A stretch of DNA of 64,000 nt from Olsenella massiliensis (GTDB taxonomy: Bacteria; Actinomycetota; Coriobacteriia; Coriobacteriales; Atopobiaceae): assembly GCF_001457795.1 (NCBI RefSeq), contig NZ_LN898211.1, positions 503,038 to 567,037 on the forward strand, given 5' to 3'. The notes beneath the pieces are model-generated. The model did no database searches. It was given only the letters and a program-made list of their open reading frames with translations, and was not told the origin of the DNA. This document shows, piece after piece, positions 17,478 through 26,882 of this stretch. Within the stretch, counting starts at the first letter, position 1, and each line of letters starts with the position of its first letter. Made by a program: the position numbers and the translations under genes.

Positions 17478-17515
17478 CGCGTGTGCTACGACATCACATC
17501 CAAGCCGCCCCGATT
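17478..17515 (+). pseudogene. guaA 3' relic
   Basis: The frame reads ANRVCYDITSKPP, matching VNRVVYDVTPKPP near the end of GuaA (5975-6015), then diverges before the TIEWE tail. The differences show it came from another guaA allele, presumably carried in by an element. Confidence 0.6.
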
Positions 17516-17701
17516 CCCAAAACTGAAACTCAGTTTGAACTCAGCGCATCTTTTGAAGCTCGATTTTCGCAAAAGTGCAGGTTTTCTCCCGCTGGGCGCG
17601 TCCTGGAGACTCCTACAGCCGTTTCCATGACCTTTAGCGTTCCTTTAGAAAGCCCGCCCAAACTGGGATATGAAAGGTCAGCCGGCAAGACAGGAGACGA
17701 C

Positions 17702-18415
17702 ATGACAAGATACGTTCTGGAAACGCGCGAGCTTTCCAAGCGGTTCGGGCGGGGAGGCGGCGCCCAGACGGCGGTGGACCACGTGTCCCTGCACGTCGAT
17801 GAGGGAAAGGTCTACGGGCTGCTCGGTCCCAACGGCGCAGGCAAGTCGACCACGCTCAAGATGATCACGGGCATGCTGCGCCCCACGGGGGGCCAGATGC
17901 TCTTCGAGGGGCACCCCTGGGAACGAGACGACCTTTACCGCATCGGCTCGCTTGTTGAACAGGCGCCCCTCTATCCGAACCTGACCGCGAAAGAGAATCT
18001 GCGCGTGCGCACGACGTTGCTGGGCCTGCCGGAAGAGAGGGTCGGCGAGGTGCTGCAGACGGTGGGGCTCGCTGACACGGGGGGCAAGCGCGCTGGAAGG
18101 TTCTCGACGGGAATGAAGCAGCGTCTGGGGATAGCGCTCGCGCTGCTCGCGAGCCCGCGCCTGCTGATCCTGGACGAGCCGACCAACGGGCTCGACCCCA
18201 TCGGTATCGAGGAGCTGCGCGGCCTCATTCGGAGCTTCCCCGAGCACGGCATCACGGTGCTGCTGTCGAGCCACATCCTCGGCGAGGTGCAGCACACGGC
18301 CGACACTGTTGGCATCATCGTCGGCGGCAGGCTTGCCTACGAGGACGCCCTGAATGAGGGCGAGGACCTGGAAGCTCTCTTCATGGACGTGTGCCGAAAG
18401 GGGGCGACCCGATGA
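17702..18415 (+). CDS. Lantibiotic-type ABC transporter ATPase (LanF/BcrA-like)
   Basis: A 237-residue cytoplasmic ATPase. It has Walker A GPNGAGKST, the Q-loop region EQAPLYPNL, the signature FSTGMKQRLGIA, Walker B LLILDEPTNGLDP and the switch His in LLSSHILGEV. ATG 17702 follows AGGAGACG; the frame is open far upstream but those residues are not ABC-like. With the two permeases that follow it resembles LanFEG exporters that expel lantibiotics or bacitracin-like peptides from the membrane. The stop overlaps the next start (ATGA). Confidence 0.93.
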   Translation: MTRYVLETRELSKRFGRGGGAQTAVDHVSLHVDEGKVYGLLGPNGAGKSTTLKMITGMLRPTGGQMLFEGHPWERDDLYRIGSLVEQAPLYPNLTAKENLRVRTTLLGLPEERVGEVLQTVGLADTGGKRAGRFSTGMKQRLGIALALLASPRLLILDEPTNGLDPIGIEELRGLIRSFPEHGITVLLSSHILGEVQHTADTVGIIVGGRLAYEDALNEGEDLEALFMDVCRKGATR

Positions 18416-19200
18416 GGACGGAGAGAGGCCTGCCCGCGCGCGGCTCCTTCGCGCGCGCCCTGCGCTCAGAGGCCCTGAAGTCGAGACACGCTGCGCCGGT
18501 GCGCCTGGCCGTCGCCCTGGCCCTGCCCTTCCCGCTGCTGGCGGCCTTCATCGCCCTGCGCATACCGCAACTGGGACTGCAGTACGCCCCTTGGAACTAC
18601 TGGTACGCGCTGCTGATGCCGGTCTCGATCGCGCTCGTGGCTGCTACGGTGGCCAACGCCGACGTGCGCCTGGGCAACCGCGCCTTGCTCTCGGTCGGCG
18701 TGCCGCTGCCTCTGGCCTGGGGCGCGAAGGTCGCCTGGTGCCTGGCGCTCTCGCTGCTGTCGAACCTCGTCGTCCTCGCCGTGTACGCCGCGACGTCGCT
18801 CGCGGTGCCGCAGGGCGCGGCGAGCATGCCGGCGATGATGGCCGTTGCGCTCGCGCTGACCGTCACGAGCGCGTGGATGGTCCCGGCGACGCTCTTCCTC
18901 ACGATGCGCGCCGGGATGCTCGCGGGCGTCTTCGTCCCGCTGGCAGTGCAGCTGGCCCTGGGCTTCGGCTGGTCGGCCGTGCCGTTCTGGCCCGCCTGCC
19001 CGCCCACGGCCACCATGGTGCTGCCGACGGCGTTTCTGCCCGTCCTGCCGAGTGGCGAGCCAGCAAGTGCCGGCATGGCCCTCGTGGAGTCGATGTCTCA
19101 GGGGGACGTCGTGCTTGCGCTCGCCGTCTCCTGCGCACTCGCTGCCGCGCTCACGGCCGCCGGCGCGGTGTGGATTGCTAGATCGGAGGAGCTGCGATGA
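18412..19200 (+). CDS. Lantibiotic immunity ABC permease (MutE/EpiE-like)
   Basis: A 262-residue membrane protein with about six helices and a basic N-terminal stretch (FARALRSEALKSRH), typical of LanE/LanG permeases. ATG 18412 overlaps the ATPase stop, and its own stop overlaps the next ATG (19197). The tight coupling shows the three proteins form one transporter. The substrate peptide is not encoded nearby. Confidence 0.85.
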   Translation: MRTERGLPARGSFARALRSEALKSRHAAPVRLAVALALPFPLLAAFIALRIPQLGLQYAPWNYWYALLMPVSIALVAATVANADVRLGNRALLSVGVPLPLAWGAKVAWCLALSLLSNLVVLAVYAATSLAVPQGAASMPAMMAVALALTVTSAWMVPATLFLTMRAGMLAGVFVPLAVQLALGFGWSAVPFWPACPPTATMVLPTAFLPVLPSGEPASAGMALVESMSQGDVVLALAVSCALAAALTAAGAVWIARSEELR

Positions 19201-20084
19201 CGAGGGTGATGGCGAATCATGCGAATGGAGACTGTGGTGCGAGTGGAGACGGGGTCTCGCGTGCGTCGATGCCGCGCATGACGCTTCCGCGCGCCCTGCG
19301 TGCCGAGGCGCTGCGCCTGCGCCGGTCTCCCCTGGTGCCGCTACACCCGGCATGCTCCCTGGCGGCGGGTGTGGCGTGCGGGGCGTATTTCGCCCTCGCC
19401 CCCTGGGACGCGTCCATGGGGGCGGACGCCTTCGTGCAGCTGCTCGGCTCCCTGATGCCGCTCATGGCGGGCATCGTCTGCGGGCTGGACGCGGATGCGG
19501 AGGGAGAGGCCACGGGTCTCTCGGGCCTGCTTGCCGTCCCGTCGAGGCGGGTGGCGCTCTTTGCGAGGCTCCTCGCGCTCTGGCTGATGGGCTCGCTTGC
19601 CCTCCTTCTCGCTGTGGTCGTGTTCGCCGTTCCCCTCGTCCTAGCCGGGCGCGAGGCGTTGGGACCGGGCACCTTGGCATGCGCCGCCCTCGGGCTCTCC
19701 CTGGGGAGCGCCCCGCTCTACCTCGTCCTCTACGCCGTCGCGCTGCGCTGGGGCCGCAACGCCGCGATAGCGACGGGCGCGGCGGGCCTCATGCTCGCGT
19801 TCTTCTCGATGGGAGGGCTCGCGCACGGCCTCATGACCGGCGAGCTCACCGCCGCCGGGGCGAATGCGCTCTCGTACCTGCCGACCAGTTGGGCGGCGCT
19901 CCTGGGTTCCCTTCCCGTCGAGCTGGCTATCGCGAGCGGGCTGGCGGGCTCGGCAGGCGCCGCGGCCCACGTCGCCTCCGCAATCGGGCCTGCTGCAGGC
20001 CTGTGCGCCGCCGCGATCGTCCTGCTCTCATGCGCCTCGGCTGCATGGATCTCTCGCTTCGAGCCCGCCTTGCGCGGAGAATGA
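19197..20084 (+). CDS. Lantibiotic immunity ABC permease (MutG-like)
   Basis: Second permease of the module, 295 residues, six predicted helices. The N-terminus carries about 30 residues (MTRVMANHANGDCGASGDG) before the usual LPRALRAEALRLRRSPLVPL opening. ATG 19197 has GGAGGAG upstream and overlaps the previous gene. Confidence 0.85.
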   Translation: MTRVMANHANGDCGASGDGVSRASMPRMTLPRALRAEALRLRRSPLVPLHPACSLAAGVACGAYFALAPWDASMGADAFVQLLGSLMPLMAGIVCGLDADAEGEATGLSGLLAVPSRRVALFARLLALWLMGSLALLLAVVVFAVPLVLAGREALGPGTLACAALGLSLGSAPLYLVLYAVALRWGRNAAIATGAAGLMLAFFSMGGLAHGLMTGELTAAGANALSYLPTSWAALLGSLPVELAIASGLAGSAGAAAHVASAIGPAAGLCAAAIVLLSCASAAWISRFEPALRGE

Positions 20085-20096
20085 GGAGGTGCTGAC

Positions 20097-20519
20097 ATGA
20101 TGGAAAGAACGCGTAAGCGCGGGCTCATCTTCCTCGCGCTGGCCGCCGCAATCGTGCTTGCCGTCGCAGTCCTGCGGGGATGTACCGGCTGCGCTGGCGC
20201 GGGACCGGTGGCCAAGAGCATGGCCGACAGATTGCTGCCCACGCCACGGCGCACGGTTTGGGCCCGCTGCCCGGCTCCGGGCACCCATTCGGACTCGTAC
20301 CAGGATGCGTCCGGCTCGAGTACGAACTACGTATATGACGTGGAGGGAGTCACCGAGGACGGCAGGCGCATCACCGTGACCATCATCCTCTTCGGACGGG
20401 AGGCCTCCGGGGAGGGATGGCTCGAGATCGACGCCAGGGGGACCTCCGGCGTGCACTATCAGAGCGTCGCGGAGGACGAGGTCCCGCAGGCCGTGCGCGC
20501 CGCCCTGAGCGGCGGATGA
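20097..20519 (+). CDS. YxeA-family (DUF1093) secreted protein
   Basis: A 140-residue protein with an N-terminal signal or anchor (LIFLALAAAIVLAVAVLRG) and a small beta-rich domain. The pattern YVYDVEGVTEDGRRITVTII, then GWLEIDARGTSGVHYQSV and EVPQAV is that of the YxeA family. It begins 12 bp after the permease gene with GAGGAGG upstream. YxeA-like proteins are often found with bacteriocin-immunity transporters, but their function is not settled. Confidence 0.7.
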   Translation: MMERTRKRGLIFLALAAAIVLAVAVLRGCTGCAGAGPVAKSMADRLLPTPRRTVWARCPAPGTHSDSYQDASGSSTNYVYDVEGVTEDGRRITVTIILFGREASGEGWLEIDARGTSGVHYQSVAEDEVPQAVRAALSGG

Positions 20520-20629
20520 GCCCTCGGCGAGCGGGGCCTGCCCGCGAACGTGGTGTATCATTATAAAATTGGCTGATAGGGCAAAGCCCCCGCAGGGACC
20601 CTGCAGGGCGCGCAAGGAGGTGGGGACGC

Positions 20630-21292
20630 GTGGCGCGAATTCTCGCAATCGACGATGACGGGGCGATCACCGACCTGCTCTTTCGCGTGCTTGCTCGCGA
20701 CGGTCACGTCGTCGACGTCGCGAACGATTCAGTGTCCGCGCTCGACCTCGACCTGTCCCGCTACGACCTCGTCCTGTGCGATGTGATGATGCCCGGCATG
20801 GGCGGCTTCGAGCTGGTGGAGCGCATCCGGGACCGCGTGGACGCGCCCATCCTCTTCCTCACCGCGAAGGTTGCCGAGGAGGACGCTGTGCGCGGCCTGT
20901 CTCTGGGTGCCGACGACTACGTGCGCAAGCCGTTCGGCATCGCGGAGCTGCGGGCCAAGGTGGCCGCCCATCTGCGCCGAGAGGGCCGGGTGCGCACGCA
21001 TGCGCTCGTCCTGGGCGATGTGCGCATCGACCTCGACGCGCGTGAGCTCTTTGTAAGCGGCAAGGTGGTGCCCCTCACGCCCACCGAGTACGCCCTGTGC
21101 GAGTGCCTCGCGCAGCATCGCGGCCGGGTGCTCTCGCGGCCGCAGATTCACGAGGAAGCCCTCGGGTGGGCTTCGGACGCGGGCGACGACGCCGTTTCCA
21201 TGCACGTGAGCAACGCCCGCGCGAAGCTCCGCCGCGCAGGCGTGGACCCTATCGAGACGGCGCGCGGGATGGGGTACAGGTGGCGGGCGTAG
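20630..21292 (+). CDS. SpaR/NisR-like response regulator
   Basis: OmpR-type regulator of 220 residues: receiver ILAIDDDGAITDLLFRVL, phospho-Asp in LVLCDVMMPGMGG, YVRKPF, then a winged helix (LTPTEYALCECLAQHRGRV to GMGYRWRA). GTG 20630 follows AAGGAGG. It overlaps the kinase gene in another frame. By position it should control the upstream ABC module in response to a peptide. Confidence 0.92.
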   Translation: MARILAIDDDGAITDLLFRVLARDGHVVDVANDSVSALDLDLSRYDLVLCDVMMPGMGGFELVERIRDRVDAPILFLTAKVAEEDAVRGLSLGADDYVRKPFGIAELRAKVAAHLRREGRVRTHALVLGDVRIDLDARELFVSGKVVPLTPTEYALCECLAQHRGRVLSRPQIHEEALGWASDAGDDAVSMHVSNARAKLRRAGVDPIETARGMGYRWRA

Positions 21293-22794
21293 AAGCCGCG
21301 CGCCGGCGCATGCGCATCCCCCTGGCCCTGGTGGTGGGCCGCTACTTCCTGTACGTGCTCGTCGGCGCGCTTTTCGCCGTGGGCATCCCCGCCGGCGCCT
21401 TCGCCTGGCAGATAGGGTCCGGCGCCGTCCTGCTCGCGAACTACGGCGAGGCCCATCTGGAAGAGGTCGAAGGCGTTCTGGCCGGCCAGGCCTCCTTCGA
21501 CGACGGCGCCATCCCCTCGGCGTACCGCTTTGCCCGCTTCGGGGCGGACGGCTCCCTCCTTGCGTCCGACATGCCCGATGCGCAGCTTGCAGCTGCGCAG
21601 GATGTCGCGGTCCCACCCGATGGGGACGGCCCTCGCATCGTCGAGGCCGCCTCGTCATCCTTCTACTTCGCAGTGAGGCTGGCCGACGGTGGACGCTGCG
21701 TGCTTCGCTACGAGATCATGCCGCAGTGGGCCGACAAGGTGACGCGCGACACCCTTCCCAACCCCCAGGACCTGTTCGTGTGGGCCGCGCTGATCGCGCT
21801 GGTTCTTGTCGTCGCCCTCGTCGCCATGCGCGCCGGACGCGTGATAACACGCAGGATGGAGCCCCTGACGTCTGCGGCAGAGGCCGTCGGCAGGCAGGAG
21901 CTGGACACGCCCGTTGGGGGCAGCGACGTGACCGAGATCGACGACGTGCTGCGCGCGATGGAGGCGATGCGGGCCGCGCTGAAGGACTCGCTGGAGGCGC
22001 AGCGGGCGGCCGAACGGCGAGGCCGCGAGCAGGTCGCCGCGCTCGCGCACGATCTCAAGACGCCCCTCACGGTGGCACTCGGCAACGCTGACCTGCTCGC
22101 CGAGGACGCCGCCTCGGGCGCGCTCGGCGCGGACCAGGCCGCTTCCGCCCGGGCGATGCGGGACGCGGCGCTCTCCATGGACGCCTTCGTGGACCGGATC
22201 GTCGAGGCCTCCCGCGGGCAGACGGAGGAGATGAGTTTTGCGCCGGTGGACCCCGGAGTTCTCGCCGACGGGCTGGAGGGCGCGGTGGGAAGGCTTGTCG
22301 CGGCGCGCGGGCTCGTTCTCGAGGCATCGCGCACTACCGCGTTCGAGGACGCCTGCAACGCGGCCGCCGCGAAGGCGGCGTTGCCGCTCTGGGACGCAGG
22401 CGCCCTTGAGCGTGCGGTGCTCAACTTGGCGGGAAACGCCTGCGACCACGCGGGTGGCGGCCACGTGGCGCTTGTGTTCTCCTTCGACGGCAGCGCGCAG
22501 GTTCTCTCCATCGCCGTCGAGGACGACGGCGATGGCTTCTCGCCCGAGGCCCTCGCGCACGGGGCAGAGCGGTTCTTCCGCGGCGACGCATCGCGCACCA
22601 ACGCAGGAGGCGCGGGCGGCGCGGCTCACTTTGGGCTGGGCCTGTCGATTGCGTCGGATGTAGCCGAGGCGCATGGCGGCAGGCTCGAACTCTCAAACCG
22701 CGAGGACGCGGAGGGGAGCGTGCTCGGCGCCCGGGCCCGCATCGTGCTGCCGTTGCGGTCGCCTTCTCCCAAACGAGATGGACCGCAAGTATAA
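21280..22794 (+). CDS. SpaK/NisK-like sensor kinase
   Basis: Two membrane helices (YFLYVLVGALFAVGIPAGAF and DLFVWAALIALVLVVALVAM) flank an outer domain of about 115 residues. HAMP follows, then the H-box LAHDLKTPLTVALGNADLL, an N-box (LAGNACDHAGGGHV) and the G-box HFGLGLSIASDVAEAHGG. GTG 21280 overlaps the regulator; ATG 21310 is also possible. Expected to sense a lantibiotic-like peptide, although no lanA or lanBC/M gene is present, so it is probably a self-standing detoxification circuit. Confidence 0.9.
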   Translation: MAGVEAARRRMRIPLALVVGRYFLYVLVGALFAVGIPAGAFAWQIGSGAVLLANYGEAHLEEVEGVLAGQASFDDGAIPSAYRFARFGADGSLLASDMPDAQLAAAQDVAVPPDGDGPRIVEAASSSFYFAVRLADGGRCVLRYEIMPQWADKVTRDTLPNPQDLFVWAALIALVLVVALVAMRAGRVITRRMEPLTSAAEAVGRQELDTPVGGSDVTEIDDVLRAMEAMRAALKDSLEAQRAAERRGREQVAALAHDLKTPLTVALGNADLLAEDAASGALGADQAASARAMRDAALSMDAFVDRIVEASRGQTEEMSFAPVDPGVLADGLEGAVGRLVAARGLVLEASRTTAFEDACNAAAAKAALPLWDAGALERAVLNLAGNACDHAGGGHVALVFSFDGSAQVLSIAVEDDGDGFSPEALAHGAERFFRGDASRTNAGGAGGAAHFGLGLSIASDVAEAHGGRLELSNREDAEGSVLGARARIVLPLRSPSPKRDGPQV

Positions 22795-22861
22795 AGTATT
22801 CCAGGGAATTGATGGGCGTGTTGCACCGGCCGATATCGCTGCACAAGGGGCGTGAAATCGA

Positions 22862-23482
22862 ATGAACCGCAGAATCGAAGAGCTCTCAACCACTCTCGCA
22901 AGAGTTGAACACGGCTTCAAGGAAATCGAGGGGTGCGCCTCCGCCGACTTCGCGTCCAGAGACGCCCGGGATGTCGCCGAGCTGGCGCGGGCGGCGAGAG
23001 AATCGGAAACCATCCAGGTGAGGATGTACGGGGCGTTCCTGCTCGGCTACCTCGCGGCACATGATGGGCGCGCCCTGCGCATCCTCAAGGACGTTGTCTC
23101 TTGTGATGAGGATTGGAGGGTCCAGGAGATCCTCGCCAAGTCCTTTGACCGATGCTGCCGCGACAGAGGATATGAAGAGGCCCTCCCCATAATCGATGAG
23201 TGGCTGTCCTCGGACGAGCCCAACGTGAGGAGGGCGGTAACGGAGGGCTTGAGGATCTGGACGGGCAGGGACTACTTCAGGGAGCACCCCGAGGAGGCCG
23301 TTCGCAGGCTGTCCGCGCTCAGGGAGGACGCGAGCGAGTACGTCAGGAAGTCCGTCGGCAACGCCCTGAGGGACATCAGCAAGAAGCATCCGGACCTGAT
23401 TGCCGCAGAGCTGGCCTCATGGAAACTGGATTCAAAAGAGATGCGACAGGTCCATAAACTGGCATCTAGGCTTCTCGCATGA
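22862..23482 (+). CDS. AlkD-like HEAT-repeat DNA alkylation repair protein
   Basis: A 206-residue all-helical protein. The motif DEDWRVQEILAKSFDRCC followed by PNVRRAVTEGLRIWTGRDYF and YVRKSVGNALRDISKKHPDL is that of the DNA alkylation repair/HEAT family. AlkD-type members remove bulky or cationic alkylated bases. ATG 22862 has only a weak ribosome site. It stands alone, 67 bp after the kinase gene. Catalytic residues were not traced, so a non-enzymatic HEAT protein remains possible. Confidence 0.7.
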   Translation: MNRRIEELSTTLARVEHGFKEIEGCASADFASRDARDVAELARAARESETIQVRMYGAFLLGYLAAHDGRALRILKDVVSCDEDWRVQEILAKSFDRCCRDRGYEEALPIIDEWLSSDEPNVRRAVTEGLRIWTGRDYFREHPEEAVRRLSALREDASEYVRKSVGNALRDISKKHPDLIAAELASWKLDSKEMRQVHKLASRLLA

Positions 23483-23611
23483 TGAACCATGCAAATGGCC
23501 GCCGGAAGACGGGATACCAGCCGCTTTCATCGAAGGGGCCTCCGAGAATCCGACGTTCTTCCGACAGACTGGGCAGCTCATGTTAAGCAAGCCCGTTTCT
23601 ACAAATGAAAC
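23483..23611. other. Short relic sequence
   Basis: A frame without start ends AFIEGASENPTFFRQTGQ and [12 protein letters not shown] at TAG about 23614. It looks like the tail of a lost gene. I cannot name the family. Confidence 0.25.
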
Positions 23612-24058
23612 CTAGAGGGCCTTTTTAAGCACAAGGCGCCTGTAGTGCTCACCGAGCATGGTCAGCCTGCATCCGCCGCTTTCCATGGCCGCGTTCCACA
23701 TGTGTTCTGAGCCAACGGGGACGAGCAGATTGAGCCGGTGAACCATGGCGCGAAGCGTATCGTCGAGCTGGTTTTTCCTGACGCGCAGAAGCCTCCCGAT
23801 CCTGATTGCGGGAATCTGCTGCCGTTCTATGAGCTTGTAAACCGATGACCGCGAAATGCGCAGGTACTCGGCAACCTGAGAGACGTCGAGCAGAGTGTCC
23901 ACCTGGTCGCTCGCGTCTGAGGTCGAGAAGGCAGCAAATCCCCGATTCTCCGCCTCGGCATTCTCGCGGTTTACGCAACCATTGTCGGACAAGTCGGCAT
24001 CCGCGGCATCAGCCCCTTGCACTGTGGTCCGCTCCAGTTTGAACATCTCGTCTGCCAT
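23612..24058 (-). CDS. Excisionase-like helix-turn-helix protein
   Basis: A 148-residue protein. Residues about 56-105 form a MerR/excisionase-type DNA-binding domain ([20 protein letters not shown], then [20 protein letters not shown]). The N-terminal 50 residues are acidic and probably unstructured; the C-terminal 40 residues are unassigned. Such proteins direct excision of integrative elements or act as small regulators. No integrase is adjacent, so its partner is unclear. Start at 24058 is the only reasonable ATG in frame. Confidence 0.65.
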   Translation of the reverse strand: MADEMFKLERTTVQGADAADADLSDNGCVNRENAEAENRGFAAFSTSDASDQVDTLLDVSQVAEYLRISRSSVYKLIERQQIPAIRIGRLLRVRKNQLDDTLRAMVHRLNLLVPVGSEHMWNAAMESGGCRLTMLGEHYRRLVLKKAL

Positions 24059-24507
24059 GCGTCACCTCTCGTTTGGCATTTACTCGAATCGAATGCCCTT
24101 TCATGCCAAGAAGACCTTTTCCTTGGACGGTATTGAGAGGTGTACTAGCTCTGCCGAGACCCTGCAATGTGGCGCGGGGAGTTAGGACACGCTAAGCCAC
24201 TGTAAGGTCCGCTTCTCTAAAACGGTCATTTCACTCCAAGGAGCGCTTGCGGCTGCATGGCTACCGGAGAATCAGGCGCAGTGGCAATTGGAAAGGCAAA
24301 AGGAACCTGCGGGGAACGAGTTTCGACCGGACGCGCGCCCCACCAGTCGGCGACATCGCCTGGAACCCCGAGGAATCGCGCAGCTCAGTCCAGGACGAAT
24401 CAACCTTCGGTTGATTAACTCAATCAAAATGGGCGACGGCTCGATTGCCCATCCGAAGCTGACCCCTTAACCTTTTAGGAGATTGAAGGACTTGAGACAG
24501 GGCGCCC
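24059..24507. other. Gene-free region with a palindrome
   Basis: Contains a perfect 8-bp inverted repeat with a 3-base loop (AATCAACC-TTC-GGTTGATT, 24398-24416) about 90 bp ahead of the regulator gene at 24508, possibly an operator or terminator. An AGGAG at 24476 is too far from ATG 24508 to serve it. No supported gene. Confidence 0.4.
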
Positions 24508-25620
24508 ATGGATGTCGAAATCTCGGTTGGGAGCAACATCGCGAGCAACCGCAGGGAACGCGGGCTGACGCAGGAGGAGCTGGCAGCGTTCCTCGGGGTC
24601 ACGAAGGCGTCGGTCTCCAAGTGGGAGACCGGGCAGAGCTATCCCGACATAGCGCTGCTGCCGCGCATCGCAACGTACTTCGGCATCAGCATAGACGAGC
24701 TCGTGGGATACAGGCCGCAGATGAGCGACCAGGCAATCCGCATGGAATGCGCCCGCCTGCGCGCGGCCTTCGCCGAAGGTCCGTTCGACCGGGCGCACGA
24801 CATGTGCCGGGCTCTGGCGCGCGACTACTTCTCCTGCTACCCACTGCTCGTGCAGATAGCGACGCTCTACGCGAACCACGTTGACCTCGCCGACCCTGGC
24901 GCGCGCGGCCCGCTCATTGAGGAGGCCATCGGTTTGTGCGGCCGAGTGCGCCGAGGCGCCAAGAGCTCGGGCTGCGTAAGGCAGGCCGAGTCGGTCGAGG
25001 CGATCCTGCTGCTGATGAAGGGAGGGGCGAAGGAGGCGGCGGAGCTTCTGGAAGACTCCGTGTCACCCGACATGGGCGCAGACATCATCCTTGCCAGGGC
25101 CTACTCCGCGCTCGGGATGACGGAAGAGGCCGACACGGCCCTGCAGTCGATGCTCTACCAGGCGCTCGTTTTGAGCCTGAGCCGGCTAGCCGACCTCGCG
25201 ATGCTTCACGCCTCGGAACCGGGCAGGCTCGAAAGCGCCCACGTGCGCGCACTCCATATCATCGACTCGTTCGACTTGGAAAAGGCGTTCGGGAACGTGG
25301 CGTCGGTGCACCTCTCCTTCGCGGCCGCCTTCAGCATCGCAGGCGACGCAGACGGGGCCATCAGCTGCCTCGAGGACTACGTGCGCTCGTGTCGAGCCAT
25401 GAGGTTCGACGGGGCGTTCCACGGGGACGCCTTCTTCGACAAGCTGGGCGATTGGTTCGAGCGCGCGAGCGCCGTCGGAGCCGACATGCCGCGCGACGAG
25501 AAGAGGGTGAGGGCGAGCCTGCTGGAGGGGGTTGCCGCGAACCCGGCGTTCGCTTCCCTGTCCGACGACCCGCGCTTCGAGCGCATCGTGGCGAGCCTAG
25601 AGGAGGTCGCACATGGATAG
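24508..25620 (+). CDS. XRE-family regulator with a helical-repeat C-terminus
   Basis: An N-terminal XRE helix-turn-helix (SVGSNIASNRRERGLTQEEL, then KASVSKWETGQSYPD) is followed by about 300 mostly helical residues that look like TPR-type repeats. This resembles peptide- or stress-responsive regulators. Length 370. The next gene, a CPBP protease, starts 8 bp before this stop, so they are co-translated. A pairing of such a regulator with a CPBP protease is common in bacteriocin self-protection; the link is inference here. Confidence 0.82.
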   Translation: MDVEISVGSNIASNRRERGLTQEELAAFLGVTKASVSKWETGQSYPDIALLPRIATYFGISIDELVGYRPQMSDQAIRMECARLRAAFAEGPFDRAHDMCRALARDYFSCYPLLVQIATLYANHVDLADPGARGPLIEEAIGLCGRVRRGAKSSGCVRQAESVEAILLLMKGGAKEAAELLEDSVSPDMGADIILARAYSALGMTEEADTALQSMLYQALVLSLSRLADLAMLHASEPGRLESAHVRALHIIDSFDLEKAFGNVASVHLSFAAAFSIAGDADGAISCLEDYVRSCRAMRFDGAFHGDAFFDKLGDWFERASAVGADMPRDEKRVRASLLEGVAANPAFASLSDDPRFERIVASLEEVAHG

Positions 25621-26578
25621 CGCCAATCGAGACGTCTCCTTCCGCAGGGCGGTCGCGAAGAGGCGGATCGCCGTGTTCCTGCTCGTCACCTTCGCGCTCA
25701 CCTGGGGTCTCGTCATCGCGGCGGGATTGGCGCTCGACTCCTTCTCCGTGGGCGAGCTCGGTGCGCCTGCGGTGGTCCTGCCCATCACCGTCAGCATGTT
25801 CTTCCCCCTCGTCGGCGCGCTCGCGGCCAATCGGTGCTGCGGTTCCGGGGGCAGGATTGACCTGCGCCTTCGTCCGCGCGTGAAGGGGAACCTTCGCGCG
25901 TACCTGGCCGCGTGGCTCGTTCCGGCGGCGGTTGCCTCGCTGGGCCTCCTCGCATTCTTCGCGACGTTTCCCGATTTGTTCGACCCGATGCCGCAAAGCC
26001 TCTTGCAGTCCATGTCGGCTCCCGCACAAGATGCCGGCGGAATGGCTGTCGGCGCAGAGATGTCCATCATCGCCGTTTCAGTCATCTTCGCCCTCACGGT
26101 CGCTCCGTTCGTCAACATGCTGCCGGCCTTCGGGGAGGAGGCCGGCTGGCGCGGCCTGCTCTTCCCCTCGCTCTGCGAGCTCATGCCCCCGCGAGCCGCC
26201 GTCCTCGCGTCCGGCCTCGCATGGGGGATATGGCATGCCCCGATCATCGCCATGGGCCATCACTTCGGGATGGGCTACGCCGGCTTCCCGTGGACGGGGG
26301 TCCTCGTGATGGTCGCGACCTGCACTGCAATGGGCTCCTTCCTGAGCTTGCTGAGAACGCGCGCGGGGAGCGTCTGGCCATGCGCCCTGGCGCATGGGGC
26401 GTTCAACGCCACGGCCAACATCGGCCTCATGTTCTGCGCGGGCGGGCAGGCCTTGGCAGGGCCATCCATCTACGGGTACGTCGCAGGCATCCCGCTGTTC
26501 ATCCTGGGCGTGGCCTGCTGGCTGAAAACGACGGGGGCGGAAAGCCAGGACGGGCCTGCCGCGAACCGACTTACGTGA
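25613..26578 (+). CDS. CPBP-family intramembrane metalloprotease
   Basis: A 321-residue membrane protein with about eight helices. CPBP (CAAX protease/bacteriocin-processing) motifs are present: the Glu pair in FGEEAGWRGLLFP, the His of WGIWHAPII and the His of LAHGAFNATANIG. Family members cleave within the membrane and often give bacteriocin immunity. It overlaps the upstream regulator gene by 8 bp. Confidence 0.88.
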   Translation: MDSANRDVSFRRAVAKRRIAVFLLVTFALTWGLVIAAGLALDSFSVGELGAPAVVLPITVSMFFPLVGALAANRCCGSGGRIDLRLRPRVKGNLRAYLAAWLVPAAVASLGLLAFFATFPDLFDPMPQSLLQSMSAPAQDAGGMAVGAEMSIIAVSVIFALTVAPFVNMLPAFGEEAGWRGLLFPSLCELMPPRAAVLASGLAWGIWHAPIIAMGHHFGMGYAGFPWTGVLVMVATCTAMGSFLSLLRTRAGSVWPCALAHGAFNATANIGLMFCAGGQALAGPSIYGYVAGIPLFILGVACWLKTTGAESQDGPAANRLT

Positions 26579-26882
26579 ACCGGGTTGCATCGACCCAGGC
26601 GCCGTTTTACCCGTTCAGGTCGTTTACTCCCGGGCAAAGCCGGGACGTGTAAGGAAGCCGCGATGCCGATGTGAACTCAGTTGTGCACAACCTTCCCACA
26701 TTCTAGCAGGTCAGGGATTTGCTCCCCAGCAACCTGCTACCATCCCAGCGCTTTCGCGTGCTTTCGTGGAACTCGGTGCTGAGTTCCAGTTTAGTTCCGT
26801 TTTCGGAACGATTTCGAGCTGCCGGGAGTAAATGCAATCGCAGGTCAGTGCAGATAGTGAGTTCACGGACGCCTGAATATCA

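Noticed and set aside
24186-24205. Insertion-sequence end shared with 34573-34605 (CTAAGCCAC, TAAGGTCC)
   Set aside because: The match is short and gapped and no transposase or target duplication is visible at either place.
26579-26882. Gene between the CPBP protease and the att core
   Set aside because: Only short frames without ribosome sites; no similarity to known proteins was seen.
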